64,000 nucleotides of DNA, taken from positions 1,426,001 to 1,490,000 of the forward strand of contig CP064971.1 of the NCBI GenBank assembly GCA_016699325.1, in the 5' to 3' direction. The notes below the pieces were generated by a model. The model saw only the letters and a list, made by a program, of their open reading frames with translations, was not told the origin of the DNA and did not search any database. This stretch comes from Methanolinea sp. (GTDB lineage Archaea > Halobacteriota > Methanomicrobia > Methanomicrobiales > Methanospirillaceae). The position numbers were made by a program, and so were the translations under genes. The number at the start of each line of letters is the position of its first letter. Position 1 is the first letter of the stretch. This document shows positions 1 to 7,826 of this stretch, in pieces.

Positions 1-120
1 GCCACAGTAACCTGGAGATCTGCCGAAGAGATGAAGCTTAAAATAGGAGACGAAGTACGCCTATCGTTTAAAGCAAGCACCGTTCATGTAATGGCAGACA
101 GGGGAGTTGGATCAGAATGA
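1..120 (+). CDS. TOBE (molybdate-binding) domain protein, 3' end only
   Basis: The frame is open from base 1 to a TGA at 118-120, giving the last 39 residues of a protein whose start lies outside the window. The fragment matches the end of a Mop/TOBE domain: a stretch of the type SAEEMKLKIGDEV, then FKASTVHVM, as in molbindins, ModE and ModC C-termini. Such domains bind molybdate or tungstate oxyanions. The parent could be a ModE-like regulator, a free molbindin or an ABC ATPase; the tail alone does not tell. The molybdate genes that follow within 7 kb support a role in Mo/W handling. Confidence 0.65.
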   Translation, partial: ATVTWRSAEEMKLKIGDEVRLSFKASTVHVMADRGVGSE

Positions 121-509
121 CGATCCAGGTGGAAAAACCTGATGGCAACAATGATTTCTGGAGTTGTAGTTGTTCCAGTCGGTGTTTCCAAGAGAATAAC
201 GAACCGGTCCAGGTAGGCGTACAAAAAAGTCAATAAAATGGGATTGACTTTCCTTCAATGGCAATATATTTAAATTTAGAGACCAAAAAAAAGAGTGCCG
301 CATGAACAATGAGGGCATGCGGTCGCGTCAATACTGCATGATTCGGAGGTCGGGATGAGATATGTTCGGGCAAACCTCATTCCGGCCTTCTTTTATACAA
401 ATAAACCTTGCAACTGTTCAGGGTCAAGCGCAAGATCCTTGTAAAATGACGTCATAATAACAGTTAGTGACAGAAAACCAGTAGAATAACGATCTCAACG
501 AAATAACCC
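121..509. other. Non-coding stretch, AT-rich promoter-like patch
   Basis: No convincing gene. The only possible frame (minus strand, 112-318) has no recognisable motif and overlaps the TOBE gene. An AT-rich patch at about 263-278 contains overlapping TATA-like boxes that could serve either strand, but nothing recognisable starts next to it. The region separates the TOBE gene from a decayed transposase, so part of it may be insertion scar. Confidence 0.4.
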
Positions 510-800
510 TTGCATCCAATATTCAATCACTTCTCGCCATCATCAAAGAACAAGATCGCATCAGAGTTGTGGGCAAAAAATGCCCAACTGAAAGCCCGCA
601 TCGCAGAGCTTGAAGCACGATTGAACCAGCACATCCGGAACAGCAACCGGGTCCCCTCGATGGATGGGTTCCGACCCCCCAACGCTCAGCGGAAGAAAGG
701 GAAAAGACCACCTGGCGGGCAATGGGCATAAAGTTCATAACATGGAATAGGTAGAGACCCCTGATCAGGTCTATATCGGTCTTTATCTTCATCTTGTCCC
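510..800 (+). pseudogene. IS66-type transposase N-terminus, decayed and frameshifted
   Basis: The first 73 codons (TTG start) carry the N-terminal signature of IS66-type transposases: a short coiled coil containing RIAELEARLNQ, then an eroded form of the family's NSrNSSkPPSSDGF motif (here IRNSNRVPSMDGF), then basic residues and PPGGQ. The frame then stops at 729-731. Shifting frame at about position 725 restores the expected continuation GHKVHNME, a stop, and VETPDQV, which fits the family's GH-x-G-x-T...PD-x-V segment. The whole catalytic DDE part is missing. This is an inactive relic, not a gene. Confidence 0.65.
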
Positions 801-851
801 ATGTCCGGGCAGGACTATGGTTAAAACCTGGAATAATATACAGAAATGCCT

Positions 852-2012
852 TCAATCCTGACCAAGTGGACCCTGTGCGGCCTTCCCCCGATACTTTTTC
901 TCCAGCCAGGGAAGAAGATAGGCTGCGACAAGGCCAATGAGGAAGGCTATGGTCATCCCGCTGATCAGCGCCAGAACAGCAATAAGGAATGTGACGGCGT
1001 ATGAGTCGGTCCTGAGACCGTGCCGGCCCAGTTCGATGGCCACAAAGACCAACAGCGCACCGTAGAAACCGGGTGAAATCAGGGTCAGGATCTCCGGACT
1101 TGCAAAGAAGAGGGCGAATACAACAAATATTGCTCCAGCGATGATATTCGCCCCACCCGTTCTGGCCCCGAACCGGTACTGGGCGGCATAACCTCCAGCA
1201 CCGTGGCACATAGGTATTCCTCCAAAAGGCACGGTGGTCAGGTTCATCAGACCGATGGTCCGGGAAAGGTACTTGGGAGAGGTCTCCCGTGAAAAGAGAT
1301 CGATGGAGAGAAGAGCGGTGGCAAGGATTGAATTGGCGATGGTCAGACCGAACTGGGGCACAACCAGGTCGGTAAGAGCTCTACCATAGTCTTCAAGCCC
1401 TGGGACGATGAGGTGCGGGGGGCCAATGAAGTGAAGCCCGGGAAGCCCCAGCTTTACGATCCCGATGACTGCTGCCAGGGCGATGACGATCAGGGCTGAA
1501 ATGTCAGGGATCGAGAGTCTCCGGGCAAGGAAGAAGAACAACACGATGATGGCCACACCGAGGATAAAAAAAGCCGGATCGCCGGTAATAAAGGTTGCTG
1601 ACGACCTAAGGAGGAGGAGGGCAAGACCGAGCTGTATTCCGCGGATAACGTTTCGCGGTATCCACCGGTCGAGAACAGTCATCACGGCCCCAAAACCGAG
1701 CATGAGAAAGATGAGGCCGAGGATCAGGCCGGATGCCGCAATTTCTCCGGTGGTAAGGGTGCCGGCGATCACGATGACTGCCACCGCCTTCATCGGCTCG
1801 ATCGGTATAGGCAGGCGGTAGTAAAGACCTGTAATGGCGAACCATATGCCGAAAAAGAGGAAGATGTAACTGATATCAAGGTCGGATACAGCGGCCATGG
1901 CCAGAACGAGGGGGATGATAGTCCCGTAATCCCCAAAACTGCCGGCTAGCTCGGAGAGGTTGAAGCACAGGGGGTTTTTGTCTTCTATCTGTGTCATCTC
2001 ATCCGGCTCCAT
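852..2012 (-). CDS. MOT1-like molybdate/sulfate transporter
   Basis: 386 residues, strongly hydrophobic, with about ten to twelve membrane segments. Near the N-terminus it has the motif ELAGSFGDYGTIIPL, the hallmark of the MOT1 (molybdate transporter type 1) branch of the SulP-like superfamily, and a second conserved region around PFGGIPMCHGAGG, also typical of MOT1. By family it imports molybdate, or possibly sulfate, across the cell membrane. It lies 45 bp downstream of the MoSto-like gene on the same strand, so the two are probably co-transcribed. The start is ambiguous: Met1, or Met6 at 1997. Substrate choice between molybdate, tungstate and sulfate cannot be read from the sequence; the neighbours favour molybdate. 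Confidence 0.82.
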   Translation of the reverse strand: MEPDEMTQIEDKNPLCFNLSELAGSFGDYGTIIPLVLAMAAVSDLDISYIFLFFGIWFAITGLYYRLPIPIEPMKAVAVIVIAGTLTTGEIAASGLILGLIFLMLGFGAVMTVLDRWIPRNVIRGIQLGLALLLLRSSATFITGDPAFFILGVAIIVLFFFLARRLSIPDISALIVIALAAVIGIVKLGLPGLHFIGPPHLIVPGLEDYGRALTDLVVPQFGLTIANSILATALLSIDLFSRETSPKYLSRTIGLMNLTTVPFGGIPMCHGAGGYAAQYRFGARTGGANIIAGAIFVVFALFFASPEILTLISPGFYGALLVFVAIELGRHGLRTDSYAVTFLIAVLALISGMTIAFLIGLVAAYLLPWLEKKYRGKAAQGPLGQD

Positions 2013-2057
2013 CTGCGGGACACTATCCGTGTTAAACAGGCTTTTTACCCGATCCCA

Positions 2058-2876
2058 CTATCGCGCCCGTATGACCGTCCCGGGCTTTTCCCCGGCAAGT
2101 GTGTTCCGGATACTCCCTGGTTTGTGCCCGTTCACGATTTTCACTTCGTGGATATTTTTCGCGTACCGGAGCAGCTCAACGACCCTTCTCTCTAGGACAA
2201 GATCTTCAAGGTTCATGGCCAGAAGTTCGGATGCCGTGATATCGGGAATGAGTTTTGCCTCGGGATTTGTGAAGGGATTGTCGGTATAGAGTCCATCCAC
2301 GTTCTTTACTAGGATAAGGTTCCTGGCGCCGAGGACTTCGGCGGCGAGGAATGCACCGGTATCGGTCCGATTGGGAGGTATGGCCCCAATCTCGGGCGGT
2401 TGTTCATACAATCCATATGGGGGAGTTCCATGGGTTACAGGAAGAACGCCAAGCCCCATAAGCATGGGCAGTTCGAGGAGATCGCTGGTATGTATCCGCA
2501 TTCCCTTCCATCGCGAGAGCAGGGTTGATACCATAATTGCATTCTGTTCGCTGATCTTTCCGGCAAGCTCGGCAAGGATTCCGGTCGGCATACCAAGATC
2601 GAGGCCGACATCAAGGACATGCCGGACCCTGACCCCCCCGCCAGTGACCACCAGGATTGGGTTCTGGCGAGAAAGCTCACCAATTTCATCGAGAAGAGGA
2701 AGGAGGATCTCTTTTCCGTAATCGATGATCCCGTGCCCACCGATTTTTACGACATTCAGGTCGGGCATCAACCGGATCTGGGGCTTTCCTTCGTACTTTT
2801 CCAGCAAACCCCGTCGGACCAGCGACTCCCCCCGCAATTTACTGGTCACATCGAACCTTGCATGTTTCATAGCCAT
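2058..2876 (-). CDS. Molybdenum storage protein (MosA/MosB)-like amino acid kinase-fold protein
   Basis: 272 residues, the same size as the MoSto subunits of Azotobacter. The N-terminus has TSKLRGESLVRRGLL, followed by VVKIGGHGIIDYG and the segment VTGGGVRVRHVLDVGLDLG with PTGILAEL and EQNAIM, which together fit MoSto better than ordinary UMP kinase. MoSto is a uridylate-kinase relative that uses ATP to build polymolybdate clusters inside a protein cage. A plain nucleotide kinase is the main alternative. It is the upstream gene of a probable two-gene operon with the MOT1 transporter. Either Met1 or Met3 (2870) could start it; GGAAG sits better for Met3. Confidence 0.75.
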   Translation of the reverse strand: MAMKHARFDVTSKLRGESLVRRGLLEKYEGKPQIRLMPDLNVVKIGGHGIIDYGKEILLPLLDEIGELSRQNPILVVTGGGVRVRHVLDVGLDLGMPTGILAELAGKISEQNAIMVSTLLSRWKGMRIHTSDLLELPMLMGLGVLPVTHGTPPYGLYEQPPEIGAIPPNRTDTGAFLAAEVLGARNLILVKNVDGLYTDNPFTNPEAKLIPDITASELLAMNLEDLVLERRVVELLRYAKNIHEVKIVNGHKPGSIRNTLAGEKPGTVIRAR

Positions 2877-2966
2877 CTTCCAAAAGCTTTTATTCCAGAA
2901 TGTTAATACAGTATGCTCGATACCAGTTGGTATAGTCTGGGTTTACAAGTTACTGAGGTGGAATTT

Positions 2967-3170
2967 ATGAAGATTTATGTCAGAGAGCGGGTGAAGGTGA
3001 GGGAAGGCGTCCGGCAGCCTATGTTCCGATTTGTCGCAGTGACCGGCGGGCAGGTGCAGATAGACCTGACCCACTTCCGGAAGTTCGAAATCGAACAGAT
3101 TGCAAAAGACGTCGGTGCAGATGTGGTCTATCTCGAAGAGATTCCCGACGAAGAAAAACAGAAACACTAA
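2967..3170 (+). CDS. Small conserved-looking protein of unknown function
   Basis: 67 residues starting at ATG 2967, preceded by GAGGTG as ribosome binding site; the longer frame from 2913 is less likely. The protein is basic at the N-terminus (MKIYVRERVKVREG) and acidic at the C-terminus, mixing predicted strands and one helix, with no membrane segment or cysteine. I do not recognise the family. It is divergent from the MoSto-like gene and could share its promoter region, but nothing in it points to metal handling. Confidence 0.6.
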   Translation: MKIYVRERVKVREGVRQPMFRFVAVTGGQVQIDLTHFRKFEIEQIAKDVGADVVYLEEIPDEEKQKH

Positions 3171-3249
3171 CCTTTTTTTCCTGGAGAGGGTTATCCCGTA
3201 GGATGCTTTTTTCTGCCATCCCGTCAATGCGTATGGTAGAAACGATTCC

Positions 3250-3594
3250 ATGACCCAGCTCTCCATCGAAATTATCTTTGAGTCTGCCCTCCAAATTCAC
3301 CTTTTTGAAGAAAGAGCAGTATCCATCACCTTCTCGGAATCAGGGGTCAAAATTAAATTGCCCACCACGAGAAAACTGGCCGAGTTCCTTGATGTCCCCC
3401 ACTACTATGTCCTCCCATATTTTGCTATGATGGAACAGGAGGCCCTGGTCACCAGGGCTGAACGGGTGGGAATCATGACCACCTCTACCGGGACCACCCG
3501 GTATTTGGCCCTGATGAAAGAACGATATCCCGGCGAAGGTATTGCGCTCTTCGGACCAGCCATCTACTCGGAACTGATTGCCAGCCTGCCCTGA
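3250..3594 (+). CDS. Unknown protein, possible winged-helix-like
   Basis: 114 residues, start ATG 3250. The middle part (about residues 38-75) has the pattern of a helix-turn-helix: TTRKLAEFLDVPHYYVLPYF, then a helix and an ERVGIMTT...TRYLAL strand pair that could be a wing. This suggests a small DNA-binding or regulatory protein, but the family is not recognised and the assignment is inference. It stands alone between the small gene at 2967 and modA, on the same strand, and could be a local regulator of the molybdate genes. Confidence 0.6.
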   Translation: MTQLSIEIIFESALQIHLFEERAVSITFSESGVKIKLPTTRKLAEFLDVPHYYVLPYFAMMEQEALVTRAERVGIMTTSTGTTRYLALMKERYPGEGIALFGPAIYSELIASLP

Positions 3595-3748
3595 TCATCA
3601 TTTCAACTGGTGAAACCGATCGGGGGCCATTCGCACCCAGAGAAGCGGTTTTATTCGTTCTCTCACCTGTTTTATTACCCGGGGCGAGACGTATTTCATA
3701 ATGCTTATACACTCATCCGCTGAAGGTAAAATAAAGGTGCCAATAATA

Positions 3749-4558
3749 ATGATGAATAAACCAGATTTAATTATCATTGGGATAATTGCGATCCTGGCTG
3801 CCGGTTGTATCACCCCGGGAGGACACGAAATCGTCCCTGACCAGCCCAAAGCAGGCTCCCTCTATGTCTATTCCGGTGCCGGCCTGAAAGCCCCGATGCT
3901 CGAAATCGGGGAGACGTTCCAGAACATGACCGGCGTGCGTGTTGAATACAATTTCCAGGGATCTGGTGCCCTCATCAGCCAGATGGAGCTCAGCCGTAAA
4001 GGCGATGTATTTATTCCAGGTGGAACCCCGGACTATACCGCAGCACAGAACAGGTCGCTTGTCACCGAACCGCGTTATATAGCCTACCACATCCCGGTCA
4101 TCGCCATGAAAAAGGGCAACCCGAAGAATATCACATCGATAAACGATTTTACGAAGGATGGTGTGCGGCTTGCACTCGGTGATCCAAGCGCTACCGCGAT
4201 CGGGAAGTCAACCGTTAAACTGCTCAAGGGACATGGGATAACAGAGGCAGTCGAAAAGAACGTGGTCACCAGGGGAGCAACAAATCAGGAACTCGTAACC
4301 GCGGTGGTCATGGGAACAGCGGATGCCACCATAACCACACTCGATATGATAAACCCTGAAACAATGGACTTCATCCCTATTCCGGTTGAAGAGAACCTCG
4401 CCCTGATTATCCCCATTGGGACAACCACGTTTACAGACCAGGAAACACTGGCCCGCATGTTCGTGGATTTCGTAGCCTCCGATAGGGGGAAGGCGATCTT
4501 CGTGCGGCACGGCTTCCCCTCCTACCCGGATCCTCTTTATGCTGGTGTTACTCCATGA
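3749..4558 (+). CDS. modA: Molybdate/tungstate ABC transporter, substrate-binding lipoprotein
   Basis: 269 residues from ATG 3749, chosen because AAAGGTG lies about nine bases upstream; a second ATG follows directly. The N-terminus is a lipoprotein signal with the lipobox LAAGC (Cys20), so the mature protein is tethered outside the membrane. The body is a type II periplasmic binding fold: LYVYSGAGLKAPM, then FQGSGALISQM, which fits ModA/WtpA. It captures molybdate or tungstate for ModB/ModC. Its stop overlaps the next start (ATGA at 4555), so translation is probably coupled. ModA and WtpA cannot be told apart safely by eye, so the symbol is generic. Confidence 0.88.
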   Translation: MMNKPDLIIIGIIAILAAGCITPGGHEIVPDQPKAGSLYVYSGAGLKAPMLEIGETFQNMTGVRVEYNFQGSGALISQMELSRKGDVFIPGGTPDYTAAQNRSLVTEPRYIAYHIPVIAMKKGNPKNITSINDFTKDGVRLALGDPSATAIGKSTVKLLKGHGITEAVEKNVVTRGATNQELVTAVVMGTADATITTLDMINPETMDFIPIPVEENLALIIPIGTTTFTDQETLARMFVDFVASDRGKAIFVRHGFPSYPDPLYAGVTP

Positions 4559-5058
4559 AGGGTGCTGCAGGCTCCAGGCGCGAGGTCTCATGCCCCGTCA
4601 TCGGGGTCATCCATACCCCATTCTCTGATCCTTCAAAAACTCCCATCCAGGGTATCTTTTCCCGCGCCCGTGGAACCATTGAACTGTACAAGGAATATGC
4701 GCCGGGGCTCCGCCACCTGGATACGTTCTCCCACTGCCTGCTCATCTATCATTTTCACCGGGCCCCTGGGGTAATGCTGGCTGAAAAACCAATGGTTAAC
4801 GGCCAGGAACCCCACGGGATCTTTTCCACACGCCATTTCAACCGACCGGCCCACCTGGGGCTTACTCTGGTCAGGATCATCCGGGCAGAAGGAAACAGAT
4901 TGGATGTGGAAGGTGTGGATATGCTGGATGAGACACCGCTGCTTGATATCAAGCCGTTCATCTCTTCTTTCGATGCGGCACCGGGTGCATCCACCGGGTG
5001 GGTAACTGCCGGACATATTGATCAGATCAGGAACCAGAGCGCCTCTTTCCAGGAATGA
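4555..5058 (+). CDS. TrmO/TsaA-like tRNA t6A37 methyltransferase family protein
   Basis: 167 residues. Conserved features of the UPF0066/YaeB family are clear: PVIGVIHTPFSDPSKTPIQG at the N-terminus, FSRARGTIELYKEYAPGL, then FSHCLLIYHFHR, and a central FSTRHFNRPAHLGLTLVRI block. In bacteria TrmO methylates N6-threonylcarbamoyladenosine at tRNA position 37 using S-adenosylmethionine. The archaeal version may have the same job, but its position is odd: it sits inside the molybdate ABC operon and overlaps both modA (four bases) and modB (four bases). A role linked to molybdate uptake is therefore possible. Confidence 0.8.
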   Translation: MKGAAGSRREVSCPVIGVIHTPFSDPSKTPIQGIFSRARGTIELYKEYAPGLRHLDTFSHCLLIYHFHRAPGVMLAEKPMVNGQEPHGIFSTRHFNRPAHLGLTLVRIIRAEGNRLDVEGVDMLDETPLLDIKPFISSFDAAPGASTGWVTAGHIDQIRNQSASFQE

Positions 5059-5852
5059 GAACCGGACACCTTTCCACCCTGCAGACAGGATTCTCTGCTA
5101 TAGCACTGGCACTGCTTGTTTTCATTATCGTTGTACTGGCTGGCATGATCCTGTATCCTCCAACCGGCGCGCTCGTCCAGAGTCTGCACTCCGCGGAGAT
5201 CCTCTTCGCCATCATGCTCTCGCTCGTAACATCGGTCATCTCAACCTGCCTCTGTGCCCTTGTCGCTATCCCGGTTGCTTATTCCCTTGCCCGGGGAACG
5301 TTCCCAGGCAAACGGGCAGCTACCATCCTGCTGAATATCCCCCTCGCCCTCCCACCGCTCGTTGCCGGGGTCGCTCTCCTCATTTTCTTCGGACCATCGA
5401 GCATCGGGCAGTTCCTTGAAGCGGTAGGAGTGTCGGTAGTATTTACACCGCTCGGTATCATCGTTGCCCTGTTCTTTGTGAATGTCCCGTACCTGATCCG
5501 GGTTCTTCGTTCAACATTCGAGGATATCAATCCCCGTTTTGAACACGTCGCACGAACGCTTGGATGTTCCGAATGGCGGGCATTCCGGAGGGTTACCCTG
5601 CCGCTTGCCAGGCATGGGCTAGGTGCCGGCCTGGTCATTACCTGGTCAAAATGCATCGGAGAATTCGGCGCCGTCCTGATCCTTGCCGGAGCCACGAGAA
5701 TGAAGACCGAGACTCTCCCCATTGCCCTCTTCCTGAACATGTCAACCGGGGAAATCGAGCTGGCCATCGCTGCGGCAATCATCCTGATCGGTATCTCACT
5801 GGCATCGCTCCTGATCCTCGAATACTTCTCATCTGATTCCTGTTTCTTCTAG
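5055..5852 (+). CDS. modB: Molybdate/tungstate ABC transporter permease
   Basis: 265 residues with about six membrane segments. The cytoplasmic coupling loop typical of binding-protein-dependent permeases is present: EHVARTLGCSEWRAFRRVTLP followed by ITWSKCIGEFGA, the EAA-type motif of ModB, CysT and WtpB. It forms the membrane channel for oxyanion uptake, working with the ModA lipoprotein and ModC ATPase on either side. The start ATG 5055 overlaps the stop of the TrmO-like gene by four bases, so translation coupling is expected. The ATPase gene follows within about ten bases. Confidence 0.9.
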   Translation: MRTGHLSTLQTGFSAIALALLVFIIVVLAGMILYPPTGALVQSLHSAEILFAIMLSLVTSVISTCLCALVAIPVAYSLARGTFPGKRAATILLNIPLALPPLVAGVALLIFFGPSSIGQFLEAVGVSVVFTPLGIIVALFFVNVPYLIRVLRSTFEDINPRFEHVARTLGCSEWRAFRRVTLPLARHGLGAGLVITWSKCIGEFGAVLILAGATRMKTETLPIALFLNMSTGEIELAIAAAIILIGISLASLLILEYFSSDSCFF

Positions 5853-5861
5853 GTGATGGTG

Positions 5862-6911
5862 ATGCTCGTGCTCACTGCGGTTAACAAGCGCTTCGGTGAA
5901 TTCACTCTCAGGAATGTCAGTCTCACTATCAGGGAGGGGGAGTATTTCATGATACTTGGACCAACGGGTGCGGGAAAGACCATCCTCCTGGAGACCATTG
6001 CCGGCATCCATATGCCTGATTCGGGGACCATCACACTCTCCGGGCTTGACATTACCCGGCTCCCCCCTGAACAACGGGGAATCTCCATTGTGTACCAGGA
6101 CGTCATGCTCTTTCCCCACCTCACGGTCTTTGAGAACATCGCTTTCGGCCTCAAAGAGCAAAGGTTGTCAGTGGGGGAAATCGCGGAACGGGTGAGCGCA
6201 ATGGCGGATCTCATGGGGATTTCCAGCCTCCTAGAGCGATTGCCGCAGACCCTTTCAGGGGGGGAGCAGCAGCGTGCAGCAATGGCGCGAGCACTTGTGA
6301 TGTGCCCCAGGTTCCTCCTTCTCGATGAACCGATGAGTGCCCTTGACGCGGCATCACGGATGCGCCTTCGCCAGGAGCTGAAGCGAATCCATCGGAATAC
6401 CGGGACGACCATGATCCACATCACCCACTACTTCGAGGATCTCTTTCCCCTCGCTGATCGACTGGCCGTAATGCAGGACGGGGCAATCGTCCAGACCGGG
6501 ACACCGGAAGAAATTTTCAACCACCCTAAGTCGGATTTCGTTGCCCACTTCACAGGAATGGAAAACATCTTCCGGGGCAGGGCTGTCCGGAGGGACGATG
6601 AAGTGGAAATTGATCTCGGCCCGATTGTTCTGCATGCAGTAACGCCGTTTGAGGGCGATGTGATAGCCGGTATCCGGGCTGATGAGCTGATCCTGTCCCC
6701 TGGACCATTCGATTCCACAGCACGAAACACGTTCCGCGGTACGGTGAGCGAGATCCAGGCAAACGGCGCTTTTTCCAGGGTTGTGGTTGACGTCGGGATT
6801 CCCCTCTGCGGCATCATCACCCGGCAGAGCCTGTTCCGGCTGGGGCTGGCACCAGGACAGGAGATAACCGTGATCTTCAAGGCCTCGGCGGTCCACGTCT
6901 TCCCCGCATGA
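5862..6911 (+). CDS. modC: Molybdate/tungstate ABC transporter ATPase with C-terminal TOBE domain
   Basis: About 349 residues. ABC domain: Walker A GPTGAGKT, Q-loop YQDVMLFPHL, signature LSGGEQQR, Walker B FLLLDEPMSALD and the switch His in HITHY. The last 65 residues form one TOBE/Mop-like domain ending FKASAVHVF, which may bind the oxyanion and inhibit transport when metal is plentiful. Several starts are possible within 15 bases (GTG 5853, ATG 5856, ATG 5862, GTG 5868); 5862 is chosen because AGGTGAT at 5850-5856 is then well placed. Last gene of the modA-trmO-like-modB-modC operon. Confidence 0.9.
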   Translation: MLVLTAVNKRFGEFTLRNVSLTIREGEYFMILGPTGAGKTILLETIAGIHMPDSGTITLSGLDITRLPPEQRGISIVYQDVMLFPHLTVFENIAFGLKEQRLSVGEIAERVSAMADLMGISSLLERLPQTLSGGEQQRAAMARALVMCPRFLLLDEPMSALDAASRMRLRQELKRIHRNTGTTMIHITHYFEDLFPLADRLAVMQDGAIVQTGTPEEIFNHPKSDFVAHFTGMENIFRGRAVRRDDEVEIDLGPIVLHAVTPFEGDVIAGIRADELILSPGPFDSTARNTFRGTVSEIQANGAFSRVVVDVGIPLCGIITRQSLFRLGLAPGQEITVIFKASAVHVFPA

Positions 6912-6923
6912 TACGGGCCACAC

Positions 6924-7029
6924 CCAAATCCCGCCAGTCCCGTGAGACCGGGGTCGGGTTTGTTGTTGAGAGTTGAGGGAGGGATAAAAAAATCACCTCA
7001 TTCTTCCGGCCGTGGATACTCTTTTTTTT
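6924..7029 (+). terminator. Likely transcription end of the mod operon
   Basis: Just after modC comes an imperfect hairpin region (CAAATCCCG near 6924 against CGGGTTTG near 6955), then a run of eight T at 7022-7029. Archaeal termination relies mainly on T-runs, so this is a reasonable end for the mod transcript. Confidence 0.5.
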
Positions 7030-7826
7030 AGTGCGCATTTCTGTGAAACTATGAAAGAATTATAAATAACTACGAATGTTTTACAAATTAACAATGTTAA
7101 ATAGAAGAATTTATAATAAAAGGGATTCAATTAATTCAATACATCAAAAAGCAATCTTTTTGGTGTATCGTGCAAGTGCAATCTTGGCCATCAAGGAGGT
7201 GTGCCGGCAGGTTTTGCATGATGAATATCACGTCCATGGTAAATCACGCGGTCTGCCGGCCCACGCATTGGCCCTCCATTCTTTCCTGCCAGGCCAGGTT
7301 CATCGAATTTCCTGTATTTGTGCGTTCCTCAGAAGTGCTGTGTTGAATAAATCTGAAGTAATAAGTACCAAAATCCGAAGAACACGGAAGTCCCACCAAT
7401 CTATCATGGCAAAGAGAACGTGATGGGGACATCTGCATGAAGATAATCGTGGTTGGACCGTATATGATGAACGACTCGTAAAGCGAGGCGAGTTTTACCC
7501 CTCTTTCCGACTTCATAGATCATTAGGACCCCCGTCTCGCCAGAATGAATGCGGGGGAACGAGGTCATCCATTCCACTACCAGGATTTGTTCATGCAGTG
7601 GATGACCTTGCATCCGTCTCTTCCTCCAGACGCTTTACCGCCAGATGAAGGGATTCACAAGGAAGCTCTCCCTCTTCATTCCATGTCTTCAAATTGTATC
7701 TTAAAACTCCAGTGTCTTGAGAAGCTCATCGGGGGCAAAGTCCAGAATTCTATTGATCGATACCGATTGATTGGGCTTGTTGTTGATGAGAAGCTTTTTC
7801 GGGGTGCACCAGTGGCAGGATAAGAT
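7030..7826. other. Gene-free stretch, AT-rich in its first part
   Basis: No frame here looks like a gene: the candidates at 7076-7423, 7244-7516, 7404-7613 and 7545-7823 lack recognisable motifs and overlap each other on both strands. Bases 7040-7160 are much richer in A/T than the surroundings. A 10-base inverted repeat (AGGTCATCCA at 7562-7571, TGGATGACCT at 7599-7608) could form a hairpin. The region may be a scar of lost genes between the mod operon and topoisomerase VI. Confidence 0.45.
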
